NCBI RefSeq assembly: GCF_017592555.1
Contig: NZ_JAGFNS010000027.1
Coordinates: 62,001 to 126,000, forward strand
Length of the DNA: 64,000 nucleotides
Source: Actinoplanes flavus
GTDB lineage: Bacteria > Actinomycetota > Actinomycetes > Mycobacteriales > Micromonosporaceae
Direction of reading: 5' to 3'
Shown here: in pieces, positions 17,678 through 25,563 of the stretch
How positions within the stretch are numbered: the stretch's first letter is position 1
Layout of the letters: each line of letters opens with the position of its first letter
Translations under genes and position numbers: made by a program
Notes under the pieces: model-generated
What the model saw: the letters and a program-made list of their open reading frames with translations, nothing else
Told to the model about the DNA's origin: nothing
The model's database searches: none

Positions 17678-18244
17678 ATGAGCTCGGCAGTGCTGGAGCA
17701 CCCGGAGCCGTGGAGCGAAGACGAATACTTCGCGTTCGGCGAGACCTCGAATCGCATCGAGCTGATCGATGGCAGCCTGTGGCTGAGTCCCGCGCCGAGC
17801 AAACGACACCAGCACATCGCGTTCCTGCTCGCCATGGGCCTCTACGCCGCAGCCGAACGATCGGGATTCCTGGTGCTACAGGATGTCAATCTGCGGCTGG
17901 CCGGCGGCCGGATTCTCCAGCCCGACATCGTCGTGGCGGACACCGACGACCTCGGCACGACGGTGGAGGCGGCCGAGGCCAAGCTCGTCGTCGAGGTGGT
18001 GTCACCGAGCAACGCCGGTACGGACCGCCTGCTGAAGCCCCAGTTGTACGCGGCGGCCGGAATCGCGTGGTATCTGCGCGTGGAGCAGCCGGACGACTCG
18101 GTGGAACTGCACCTGCACCGGCTGGTCGACGATCGCTATGCACCGGCCGAGGTGGTGGGCCCCGGCCGGACGCTCGCCTCCGATGAGCCGTTCCCCTTCG
18201 CGGTCGAAGTGGCGTCCCTCCTGCGTCGGCGTCCGCGCGACTGA
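17678..18244 (+). CDS. Uma2 family (DUF820) endonuclease-like protein
   Basis: The 188-residue protein has the restriction-endonuclease-like fold of the Uma2 family. The core PD-(D/E)xK-like residues are seen as ELIDG, then QPDIVVAD and LVVEVVSPSN, with a downstream KPQLYAAAGIAWYLRV. GGAGGTGG lies about ten bases before ATG 17678. The family is widespread and often multicopy in actinobacteria and cyanobacteria; its biological role is unclear, and nuclease activity is predicted from the fold. It stands alone, convergent with the luciferase-like gene. Confidence 0.88.
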   Translation: MSSAVLEHPEPWSEDEYFAFGETSNRIELIDGSLWLSPAPSKRHQHIAFLLAMGLYAAAERSGFLVLQDVNLRLAGGRILQPDIVVADTDDLGTTVEAAEAKLVVEVVSPSNAGTDRLLKPQLYAAAGIAWYLRVEQPDDSVELHLHRLVDDRYAPAEVVGPGRTLASDEPFPFAVEVASLLRRRPRD

Positions 18245-18251
18245 GACCGGG

Positions 18252-19256
18252 TCACGCCGCCAGGAGTTCGCGGACCCGGGGGACGACCTCGGTGGCGTAG
18301 AGCTCGACGCAGGTCATCAGGTGCTCGTGGGGGAGCGGGCCGTGCGAGTACTTCAAGTCGAAGCGGTCGATGCCCAGGGCGCGGATCGTGGCGGCGATCT
18401 TCTGGGCGACCGTCTCCGGGGAGCCGACATGCCAGGCGCCCTCGGTGACGTCGGATTCGAAGCGGTCCCGGGTGATCGGGGGCCAGCCCCGTTCGCGGCC
18501 GATGCGGTCCAGGTTGCGGCGGGCGTGCGGCCACAGGATGTCGACGGCTCCGGCGTCGGTGGCGGCCACGAAACCGGGGCAGTGCACGGCGATCGGCTGG
18601 GGCTCCTGCTCCAGCTCCTTGAGGGCGCGGTGGTAGAGGTCGACGAACGGCGCGAAGCGGGCCGGGGCGCCGCCGATGATCGCCAAGACCAGGGGCATGC
18701 CGTACTGGGCGGCGCGGACCACCGACTCGGGGCTGCCGCCCACACCGATCCAGGTGCGGATCCGGCCCGACTCGGTCTTCGGGTAGACCTGCTGGGCGCG
18801 CAGGGCGGGACGGATCGAGCCCTCCCAGGTGACCGGGCCCTCGGCGAGCAGCTCGGCCATCAGGTCCAGCTTCTCGGCGAACAACCGCTCGTAGTCGGCC
18901 AGGTCGTAGCCGAACAGCGGGAACGACTCGGTGAACGAACCACGGCCCAGGATGATCTCGGCCCGCCCGTTCGCCACGGCGTCCAGTGTGGCGAAGCGCT
19001 CGAACACCCGTACCGGATCATCGGAGCTCAGGACCGTGACCGCCGTGCCCAGCCGGATCCGCCCGGTCCTCGCGGCGATCGCCGCGAGCACGATCTCCGG
19101 AGCCGAGATCGCGTAGTCGTCGCGGTGGTGCTCGCCCACCCCGAAGAAGTCCACGCCGAGCCGGTCGGCGAGCACACCCTGCTCGACCACGTCCCGGATG
19201 ACCTGCGGGTACGGCTTGCCGTTGACGTCGCCGAAGGTGTCCAGACCGAATTCCAC
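18252..19256 (-). CDS. Luciferase-like (LLM class) flavin-dependent oxidoreductase
   Basis: The 334-residue TIM-barrel monooxygenase is of the bacterial luciferase superfamily. FGVGEHHRDDY, LAAIAARTGRIRLGTAVTVLSSDDPVRV and EIILGRGSFTESF are the conserved substrate- and flavin-site segments. In actinobacteria such proteins use F420 or FMN; which one cannot be read here. The start is GTG 19256. It lies 10 bases after smpB on the same strand and is probably co-transcribed with it, though a functional link is not obvious. The slot after smpB does not hold ssrA (tmRNA). Confidence 0.85.
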   Translation of the reverse strand: MEFGLDTFGDVNGKPYPQVIRDVVEQGVLADRLGVDFFGVGEHHRDDYAISAPEIVLAAIAARTGRIRLGTAVTVLSSDDPVRVFERFATLDAVANGRAEIILGRGSFTESFPLFGYDLADYERLFAEKLDLMAELLAEGPVTWEGSIRPALRAQQVYPKTESGRIRTWIGVGGSPESVVRAAQYGMPLVLAIIGGAPARFAPFVDLYHRALKELEQEPQPIAVHCPGFVAATDAGAVDILWPHARRNLDRIGRERGWPPITRDRFESDVTEGAWHVGSPETVAQKIAATIRALGIDRFDLKYSHGPLPHEHLMTCVELYATEVVPRVRELLAA

Positions 19257-19266
19257 CAGGTAGACC

Positions 19267-19746
19267 CTACCGGCGGCCCTTCAATCGCCGGCCCATCTCC
19301 TTGGCGATCTCCTTCTTGGCGTCCCGCTCGGCCATGACCTGCCGCTTGTCGTAGCTCTTCAGGCCGCGGGCCACGCCCAGCTCGACCTTCGCCCAGCCGT
19401 CCTTGAAGTAGAGCGACAGCGGCACCAGGGTCAGCCCGGAGCCGTCGCGCAGCTGGTTGAGGATCTTCACGATCTCGACCTTGTGCAGGAGCAGCTTGCG
19501 GGTGCGCCGTGGGGCGTGGTTGGTCCACGAGCCGAACCCGTACTCGGCGATGTGCAGGCCGTACAGCATGATCTCGCCCTCGTGCTCCTGGGCGAACGTG
19601 TCGACCAGCGACGCCCGGCCCAGCCGCAGCGACTTCACCTCGGTCCCGGCCAGGACCAGGCCCGCCTCGTACGTCCTCAGGATGGCGTAGTCGTGCCGTG
19701 CCTTCTTGTTCGAGGCGATCAGCTTGACGCCGGTCTCCCTAGGCAT
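19267..19746 (-). CDS. smpB: SsrA-binding protein SmpB
   Basis: The 159-residue protein binds tmRNA and delivers it to stalled ribosomes in trans-translation. The signature IASNKKARHDYAI, AGTEVKSLR, GRASLVDTFA, NHAPRRTRKLLLHK and the basic C-terminal tail KEIAKEMGRRLKGRR are all present at the normal length. The tail is the part that occupies the decoding centre. Its start (ATG 19746) overlaps the end of the upstream small gene by eight bases, suggesting translational coupling. No tmRNA gene was seen nearby. Confidence 0.97.
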   Translation of the reverse strand: MPRETGVKLIASNKKARHDYAILRTYEAGLVLAGTEVKSLRLGRASLVDTFAQEHEGEIMLYGLHIAEYGFGSWTNHAPRRTRKLLLHKVEIVKILNQLRDGSGLTLVPLSLYFKDGWAKVELGVARGLKSYDKRQVMAERDAKKEIAKEMGRRLKGRR

Positions 19747-20026
19747 CCGGATCCACCAGGTTCGACGGGATCGGCCGCCGCATCGAGTAGGTGACGCTGT
19801 TCAGCCGGTGCGGCTCGCCCAGCACGTGGATCGCCGCCCGGTCGTACGCCTGCCAGCCGGCCGCGCCCGCCCGGTTCAGATGCCGCAGGTCGTCGAACCG
19901 CTCGTCGGTGCCCCAGCGCAGCACCCCGCCCGGGTGGTGGAAGGTGGCGGTCCAGTCCATGTACCGGTCCTCGCCGAGGGTGCCGGCCGCGCGGTATTCG
20001 AAGCGCGCGTATTCCCAGTTGTCCAC
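19739..20026 (-). CDS. Small hypothetical protein upstream of smpB
   Basis: The 95-residue protein starts at GTG 20026. It reads WEYARFEYRAAG, then DWTATFHHPGG, LRWGTDERFDDLRHLNRAGAAGWQAYDRAA and YSMRRPI. The LNxxGxxGWxxY stretch and aromatic beta-strand pattern resemble the DUF4177-like small beta-alpha proteins, but the match is weak. It overlaps smpB by eight bases and follows the DUF1801 gene by 27 bases, making a four-gene minus-strand run. The function is unknown. Confidence 0.7.
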   Translation of the reverse strand: MDNWEYARFEYRAAGTLGEDRYMDWTATFHHPGGVLRWGTDERFDDLRHLNRAGAAGWQAYDRAAIHVLGEPHRLNSVTYSMRRPIPSNLVDPDA

Positions 20027-20053
20027 CGGATGATTATGACGTCCGATTCGCCG

Positions 20054-20485
20054 CTACTGGTCCCCGGAGACGACAGTCCGGCCGTTCAGATGCCGAAAGC
20101 CCTCGGTGACCAGCTCTTTCAGCACGGACAGGTCGACGTCGGCGAGTCGTTTCAGATAGAGGCAGGACTTGCCGGTGGTGTGCGGGCCGAGACGCGACAG
20201 CAGATCCTGGTACGCCTCGAAGCCGGCCGAGACGTACAGGGTGAGCGCCTGCTTGCGCGGCGACAGCCCGACCGCCGGCCAGTCGCCCTCCCGCCCGGTG
20301 CGATAGCGGTAGTGGTACTGCCCGAACCCGATGATCGCCGAGCCCCACATCACCGGCTGCTCGCCGGTGGCCTCGGTCATCAGCGCGCACGCCGCCTCGG
20401 CGTCCGCCCGCCTCCCGGGGTCGGCCACCGCCGCCAGGAAGGCCGTCACATCACCGTCGTTCCGGGTCGTCGCCGGCTCCGCCAT
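20054..20485 (-). CDS. DUF1801 domain protein
   Basis: The 143-residue cytoplasmic protein (MAEPATTRNDGDVTAFLAAV) contains the DUF1801 core: DAEAACALMTEATGEQPVMWGSAIIGFGQYHYRY, then SPRKQALTLYVSAGF and a conserved TGKSCLYLKRLADVDL segment. The family adopts a YdhG-like fold; its role is unknown. ATG 20485 is preferred because upstream codons in the same frame run antisense into the neighbouring gene. It is divergent from the SUFU-domain gene by 24 bases. Confidence 0.85.
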   Translation of the reverse strand: MAEPATTRNDGDVTAFLAAVADPGRRADAEAACALMTEATGEQPVMWGSAIIGFGQYHYRYRTGREGDWPAVGLSPRKQALTLYVSAGFEAYQDLLSRLGPHTTGKSCLYLKRLADVDLSVLKELVTEGFRHLNGRTVVSGDQ

Positions 20486-20509
20486 CCCGTCAGCGTAGGC
20501 TCCCGCGTC

Positions 20510-21193
20510 ATGGGTCAGGGTGACGGGGTGCTGCGGCATCACTCTCAGCACGACGGCTTCGTGCCGGCGCAGGGCGCGCGGCAGGAGATCGCCGAGGCCA
20601 TCGACGCACACATCGCCGAGTATTTCGGGCCGGTCGAGTTCGTCTACCACGAGATGCTGTCGCACCTGGTCGCCGTGCACGTCTACGTGGTCGAGCCGAC
20701 CGAGCAGCGGCCGTACCGGACGCTGATCACCTCCGGCATGAGCGAGCTGCCGATGACCGTGCCGGACGGCGTCAGCCCGTACGCCGAGGTGATGCTCAGC
20801 CTGCCCGCCGACTGGCCGCTGGACCGGGAGTCACTGTCGGATCCGGCGATCTACTGGCCGATCCGGGTGCTCAAGGAGATCGCCCGGCTGCCCCACGAGT
20901 ACGGCACGTGGATCGGCGAGTGGCACTCCGTCCCCAACGGCGACCCGGCCGAGCCGTACGCGCCCGGCGTCGGCTTCGCGGCCGTCGTCGTCACCCCGAT
21001 GCTGCGCGTCCCGGCCGAGGCCCGCACGATCGTGGCGTCCGACGGCACCGAGATCAACCTGCTCGCGGTGATCCCCCTGCACGCGGACGAGGCGGCGGTC
21101 AAGGTGGCCCGGGGCACCGACGCCCTGATCGAGATCCTCGACCGCGGCCGGATCTCCGAACTGCTCGACCCGGCGCGCCCCTCCTTCGCCTGA
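20510..21193 (+). CDS. Suppressor-of-fused (SUFU) domain protein
   Basis: The 227-residue protein has the bacterial SUFU-like domain: IAEAIDAHIAEYFG, VYVVEPTEQRPYRTLITSGMSELPM, AEVMLSLPADW, PIRVLKEIARLPHEYGTWIGEWHSV and a C-terminal GTEINLLAVIPLHADEA segment. These proteins are common in bacteria, sometimes as immunity proteins next to polymorphic toxins, but no toxin gene is adjacent here. ATG 20510 lacks a strong ribosome binding site. It is divergent from the DUF1801 gene. Confidence 0.85.
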   Translation: MGQGDGVLRHHSQHDGFVPAQGARQEIAEAIDAHIAEYFGPVEFVYHEMLSHLVAVHVYVVEPTEQRPYRTLITSGMSELPMTVPDGVSPYAEVMLSLPADWPLDRESLSDPAIYWPIRVLKEIARLPHEYGTWIGEWHSVPNGDPAEPYAPGVGFAAVVVTPMLRVPAEARTIVASDGTEINLLAVIPLHADEAAVKVARGTDALIEILDRGRISELLDPARPSFA

Positions 21194-21338
21194 GCCGCCG
21201 AGCGCCCACCGGGTTCGGCCGATCTGTGCCAGATATCGGGTTGGCTCCATTTCGGTCGGGGATCCGATTGTCCGGTGGGTTCGGGATGGGTCACGGTGGA
21301 ATCCGCGAAGCATTTCGGCCGGGTGGGCGGAGGATGCC

Positions 21339-21620
21339 GTGGACAACGCGTTTTCGCTGTATCAGGGCCGGGCGGACGGGGGGCCGGTCAATCGCAAGGC
21401 GTACACGAGCAGGTCGGCCCGGGGGGACGCGCTGGCCCGCAAGCCGCCGGGGCGCTGCTGGATCCACGATTACGAGGACGGCGCCGACGGGCCGCGGTTC
21501 GTCGGCTGGGACGCGGACGGGGAGCCGGTCGTCGCGGTGCGCAACGTCCCGCATCATCGGTTTCGGTCAGCCGGGAGCCCCGATCCCGACCTGCGGGACG
21601 AGCCTGACGACACGCCGTAG
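21339..21620 (+). CDS. Small hypothetical protein, 93 residues
   Basis: GTG 21339 is preceded by a good GGAGGA site (about 21329-21333). The product is hydrophilic and Gly/Asp/Arg-rich: MDNAFSLYQGRADGGPVNRK, then KPPGRCWIHDYEDGADGPRFVGW and a charged tail ending DEPDDTP. I recognise no domain. A bidirectional hairpin at 21622-21657 immediately follows the stop codon, which supports a real transcription unit. Confidence 0.6.
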   Translation: MDNAFSLYQGRADGGPVNRKAYTSRSARGDALARKPPGRCWIHDYEDGADGPRFVGWDADGEPVVAVRNVPHHRFRSAGSPDPDLRDEPDDTP

Positions 21621-21621
21621 C

Positions 21622-21657
21622 GCCGGCGCCTCCGCCACGACGGGAGAAGGCGCCGGC
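21622..21657. terminator. Bidirectional terminator hairpin
   Basis: GCCGGCGCCT (21622-21631) and AGGCGCCGGC (21648-21657) form a perfect 10-bp stem with a 16-base loop between two convergent genes. It can serve both strands. Confidence 0.6.
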
Positions 21658-21671
21658 ACTGCGGGACCGGG

Positions 21672-22742
21672 TCAGGCGATCGCGGCCTGAACCGCCGGCA
21701 GCCAGCGGGCGGCGATCTTGACGTTGCCGGCGTCGTTGGGGTGGACGCCGTCGTACGTGTCGGTGCTGGTGGTGAAGCCGGTCCACTGGTCGACCACGGT
21801 GATCGGCGACGTGGCGGTGCTCAGCGAGGCCGCCCAGGCCGGGATGGCCGCGTTCAGGTTGACCACGCGCTGGCCGCAGTCGGTGCAGGTGGACGGGTTC
21901 AGCGGGATGATCTGCGCGACGATGATCAGCATCTTCGGGTTGGCGGCGCGCATCTGCCCGACCAGGGTGGTGTAGGCGTTCAGGATCGTGGTCGTGGAGA
22001 GGTTGCTCCAGGCGTCGTTGGTGCCGAAGTGCATGAGGACGACGTCCGGGCCGGAGGCGGAGAGCCAGGCCGGCAGCATGTTCTGGCTGGCGACGTTGGT
22101 GACCAGGTAACCGCCGTGGCCCTCGTGTTCGCCGTCGTAGGGGAAGCCGCAGCCGTCGCCGGGCAGGGTGCCGACGAAGTCCACCCGGGCGGCCGGCAGT
22201 TGCTGCCAGAGCAGGGCGCGCCAGCAGCCGGGGGAGCCGGTGATCGAGTCGCCCAGCGCCATGATCTTCTTCTTGGTGGTGGCCGAGCTGCTCGGTGAGG
22301 GGGGTCCCGGGTCGACGTCGGTGGGTGTGGGCACGACGCCTCCGGTGCAGGTCACGCCGTTGAGGGTGAACGACGCGGGGATCGGGTTGCTGCCGGTCCA
22401 GGAACCGTTGAAGCCGAACGACGCCTTGCCGTTCGTGGCGATCGCGCCGTTCCAGCCGGCGTTCTTGACGGTGACCGTGGATCCGGACTGGGTGACCGAG
22501 CCGTTCCACAGTTGAGTGATCGTCTGCCCGGCCGGGAACGTGAACATCAGCGACCAGGACGAGACCGGGTCGCCGAGGTTGGTGACGTCCACGGCCGCGC
22601 CGAATCCGCCCGGCCACTGGCTGCTGACGGTGTACTTGACGGCGCAGCCGGCCGCCGCGTTCGCGCTGGTGGCGGTGGCTACGGCGGTGGCTGAGAGCAG
22701 TGCGGTGACGAGGCCGAGGACGGCTGCCTTTCGTCGTTGCAT
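21672..22742 (-). CDS. Secreted SGNH esterase with N-terminal CBM2
   Basis: The 356-residue exported protein has a signal peptide (MQRRKAAVLGL to about residue 29, ending ANA-AA). A CBM2 cellulose-binding module (about 30-135, with the flanking cysteines and exposed tryptophans) and a Pro/Ser-rich linker follow. The SGNH hydrolase domain carries LGDSIT (nucleophile), FGTNDAW and DGVHPND. The catalytic domain resembles CE3-type acetylxylan esterases, so deacetylation of plant cell-wall xylan is likely. ATG 22742 has GGAGG seven bases upstream. A perfect CebR/CelR operator lies 50 bases before the start, placing it with the GH74-GH48-LPMO operon. Its CBM2 is similar to that of the GH48 enzyme. 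Confidence 0.92.
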   Translation of the reverse strand: MQRRKAAVLGLVTALLSATAVATATSANAAAGCAVKYTVSSQWPGGFGAAVDVTNLGDPVSSWSLMFTFPAGQTITQLWNGSVTQSGSTVTVKNAGWNGAIATNGKASFGFNGSWTGSNPIPASFTLNGVTCTGGVVPTPTDVDPGPPSPSSSATTKKKIMALGDSITGSPGCWRALLWQQLPAARVDFVGTLPGDGCGFPYDGEHEGHGGYLVTNVASQNMLPAWLSASGPDVVLMHFGTNDAWSNLSTTTILNAYTTLVGQMRAANPKMLIIVAQIIPLNPSTCTDCGQRVVNLNAAIPAWAASLSTATSPITVVDQWTGFTTSTDTYDGVHPNDAGNVKIAARWLPAVQAAIA

Positions 22743-22792
22743 CGGGATGCCTCCGGGGATGTGCTTGACGGGGGTCCGGGGACGGAGCACGC

Positions 22793-22806
22793 TGGGAGCG
22801 CTCCCA
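22793..22806. promoter_or_regulatory. CebR/CelR-type operator TGGGAGCGCTCCCA
   Basis: This is the second perfect copy of the 14-base palindrome, 50 bases upstream of the CBM2-SGNH gene. It is identical to the copy at 562-575, including the C-T-G flank on one side. This supports joint control by a cellobiose-responsive LacI-family repressor. Confidence 0.85.
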
Positions 22807-22990
22807 ATTAACGCACATCAATGCGCGGTTGGAGAAGGGCGTGCGGCGCGATGGGATGGGCGCCGCGCGGGTGGGCGACTGCGGTGGGGGTGAGATCCGC
22901 GCGCGATTTCACCCGGCAGCCGTCCGGCCGGGAGAGCGGGGAGACGGGTGCTACGGGCCCGCCTCCCCGCGCCACCCGGACAGGGCGTGA

Positions 22991-24403
22991 TCAATCACGG
23001 TCGAGGAGCGCAGAGGTGCCCAGGTTGCGGATCGACGCGTCCAGGACGTGGGCGGTGTGGGCCAGGGCGATCGAGCCGCCCCGGCGGCGGACCGCGGCCG
23101 CCACCTGCATGAGACAGCCCGGGTTGGCCGTCACCAGCAGGTCGGCGCCGGTGGCCAGGACCGCCCTGGCCTTGCGGTCGCCCAGCTCGGCGGCCGGGGC
23201 CGGATTCAGCACGTTCCACACGCCGGCCGAACCGCAGCAGATCTCCGGGTCGGCGATCGCCCGCAGCTCCAGCCCCGGAATGCCGCGGAGCAGGGCCCGC
23301 GGCTGCGCCCGGACCCCCTGGGCGTGCCCCAGATGGCAGGCGTCGTGGTAGGCCACGGTCAGCGGCAGCGGATGACGTCGGGCGGCCGGGCCCAGCTCGG
23401 CCAGCAGTTCGGTCAGGTCGCGGACCTTCGCGGTGAACGCGGCCGCCCGCTCGGCGTAGACCGGATCGTCGGCGAGTAGCTCGTCGTACTCCTTCAGCGT
23501 CGAGCCGCAGCCCGCCGCGTTGACCACGAACCAGTCCATGCCGCAGCGCTCGAACGTGTCGATCAGCCGCCGGGCGAACCGCTGCGCCTCGGCACGCCGG
23601 CCGTTGTGCACGCTCAGCGCCCCGCAACAACCCTGGCCGGGCGGGATCAGCACCTCACAACCCTCGGCCGCGAGGACCCGTACCGTCGCCGCATTGACGT
23701 CCGGAAAGAACGCGGACTGAACACAACCGGTCAGCATGCCCACCACCGCGCGCCGGGTGCCGCGTGCCCGCACGCGGGCCGGCGGGCGCGGCACACCGCG
23801 CAGGCGCGGCGCCAGCGATTCCAGCGTGGCCAGCGTCGGCGCGAGTCGCTCCAGGAGGCCGGAGCGGGCCACGAGCCTCTGCAAACCCGACATCTGGTAC
23901 GCGCGAAGCGGCCCCCGCAGCAGCCGGAGCCGTCGCGGGTACGGGAAGAGCGCGAAGATCGCCGTCCGCAGTGCCCGCTCCCGGACCGTCCGTGGGTGCC
24001 GGCGCTCCACCTGGGCGCGGGTGTCCTCGATCAGCCGGTCGTAGCGCACCCCGGACGGGCACGCGGTCACACAGGCCATGCAGCCCAGACAGCGGTCGAA
24101 GTGGGTGACCATCGAGTCGCTCAACGGCTCCCCGGACAGCCCCTGCCCGATCAGGTGGATGCGCCCGCGCGGCGAATCCATCTCCTCACCCCACAGCACG
24201 TAGGTGGGGCAGGTGGTCAGGCAGAACCCACAGTGCACACAGTCCGACACCAGATCGGCGCGCGGCGGGCGGTCGCCGTCGAACGCCGGCCCACCCACCG
24301 GCGGACCGCCCGTCCCGGCCGCCCGCAGCGCGTCGACCGGTGGCGTACCGATCCCGCGTGTCGCGTCCACCGGCGTGTGGAGTCCGTCGTCGATATCGGA
24401 CAT
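22991..24403 (-). CDS. glcF: Glycolate oxidase iron-sulfur subunit
   Basis: The 470-residue electron-transfer subunit has two ferredoxin-like [4Fe-4S] motifs near the N terminus (CVHCGFCLTTCP and CLGCMACVTACP). Two CCG-type cysteine-rich domains follow (GQGCCGALSVHNG, PEICCGSAG). With GlcD and GlcE it oxidises glycolate to glyoxylate and passes electrons to the membrane quinone pool. ATG 24403 shares one base with the glcE stop (TGATG) and has GGGAGGG upstream. The first about 40 residues are a Pro/Gly-rich extension before the cluster domain, longer than in E. coli GlcF. Confidence 0.92.
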   Translation of the reverse strand: MSDIDDGLHTPVDATRGIGTPPVDALRAAGTGGPPVGGPAFDGDRPPRADLVSDCVHCGFCLTTCPTYVLWGEEMDSPRGRIHLIGQGLSGEPLSDSMVTHFDRCLGCMACVTACPSGVRYDRLIEDTRAQVERRHPRTVRERALRTAIFALFPYPRRLRLLRGPLRAYQMSGLQRLVARSGLLERLAPTLATLESLAPRLRGVPRPPARVRARGTRRAVVGMLTGCVQSAFFPDVNAATVRVLAAEGCEVLIPPGQGCCGALSVHNGRRAEAQRFARRLIDTFERCGMDWFVVNAAGCGSTLKEYDELLADDPVYAERAAAFTAKVRDLTELLAELGPAARRHPLPLTVAYHDACHLGHAQGVRAQPRALLRGIPGLELRAIADPEICCGSAGVWNVLNPAPAAELGDRKARAVLATGADLLVTANPGCLMQVAAAVRRRGGSIALAHTAHVLDASIRNLGTSALLDRD

Positions 24404-25563
24404 CAGATCCCTCCCACGAATCGGCCGGGCGCGAACCGGTGGTCCGGATCGAACTGGTCCTTGACCCGGCGCATCAACTCCAGGCCGGGCACCGGACCCC
24501 ACATGTCCAGGCCGTCCGAGACCTCGCCGGGTGCGGTCAGCACGACGGCGTGACCCCCGGCCCGGGTGGCCGCCGCCCGCAGCCCGTCCACGATCTCCGG
24601 GATCCCGGCCGGCGCCCCGGCCGGGAAGCCCGCGTGCAGGACGCCGGTGGCGGCCGCGCCGCGGACCGTGCCGCCGGCCGCGGTGACCGCCTCCACCAGG
24701 GCCGGGACGGCGGAGAGCACGCCGGTCAGCTTCAGGCCCAGACCGCCGGGCGGCCACGGCGGGGTGTCCCACCAGGACGGCGGCAGGTCGGTGACCTCGC
24801 CGTCGAGCAGGCGGGCCAGGGTCGCCGCGCGGTCGCGGACACCCTGCTCGGTGCCCTCCACCAGGACCGCGATCTCCGGGGGCGCGCCCGGCCCGGCGTC
24901 GATCTCCACGGCGCTCGGGGCCAGCTGGGCGGCCAGGATCTTCGCCACCGCGGTGGGCGGGGCGGTCGCCCGTACGAAAGCGGTGTCGAGAGGGACCGGA
25001 TGCAGGCGGAAGACGCACTCGGTGATCAGCCCGAGCGTGCCCTGCGCGCCGGTGTAGAGCTTGCCCAGGTCGTAGCCGGCGACGTTCTTCACCACCTTGC
25101 CGCCCGCCCGGGCGATCCGGCCGTCCGGCCGCACCACCGTGACGCCGATCAGCAGATCGCGGGCCGTGCCGTAGCGCAGGCGCCGTGGCCCGGAGGCGTT
25201 CGCCGAGACGGCGCCGCCGGCCGTCGCGGTGGGCGGCGCGTCCAGCGCGAGCTGCTGACCGGGCAGGGCGTGCAGGTCGGCCATCGGTGTGCCGGCCCGG
25301 GCCACGGTGATCAGATCCCCGGCGGCGTGCTCCACCACCCCGGCCAGCCGCCGGGTGTCGATGATCAGATCCAGGTCGCGGGGCGGCGGACCGTACTGGA
25401 GCTTCGTGCCACCGCCGCGGATCACGACGGTGAGATCCCGGGCGGCCGCGATCAGCGCGGCGGCCTCCTCGGTGCTGGCCGGAGCGGCGACGAAGCGGGC
25501 CGGAACGCCACACACCACATCGTCGTCACCGGCCTTGACCGCGAGGTCGTCGAGGACGCTCAT
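24403..25563 (-). CDS. glcE: Glycolate oxidase FAD-binding subunit GlcE
   Basis: The 386-residue subunit has a PCMH-type FAD domain: VVIRGGGTKLQYG, ARAGTPMADLHALPGQQLALD, TAGGAVSANASGPRRLRYG and KVVKNVAGYDLGKLYTGAQGTLGLI. The C-terminal part holds the LELMRRVKDQFDPDHRFAPGRF signature, close to the end as in GlcE. It is shorter than GlcD and lacks part of the catalytic C-terminal region, as usual for this subunit. Start and stop overlap its neighbours by one base each, a sign of strict co-translation. Confidence 0.92.
   Translation of the reverse strand: MSVLDDLAVKAGDDDVVCGVPARFVAAPASTEEAAALIAAARDLTVVIRGGGTKLQYGPPPRDLDLIIDTRRLAGVVEHAAGDLITVARAGTPMADLHALPGQQLALDAPPTATAGGAVSANASGPRRLRYGTARDLLIGVTVVRPDGRIARAGGKVVKNVAGYDLGKLYTGAQGTLGLITECVFRLHPVPLDTAFVRATAPPTAVAKILAAQLAPSAVEIDAGPGAPPEIAVLVEGTEQGVRDRAATLARLLDGEVTDLPPSWWDTPPWPPGGLGLKLTGVLSAVPALVEAVTAAGGTVRGAAATGVLHAGFPAGAPAGIPEIVDGLRAAATRAGGHAVVLTAPGEVSDGLDMWGPVPGLELMRRVKDQFDPDHRFAPGRFVGGI

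Noticed and set aside
19257..19266. tmRNA gene (ssrA) next to smpB
   Set aside because: Only ten bases separate smpB from the next gene, and no tmRNA-like sequence was found nearby.
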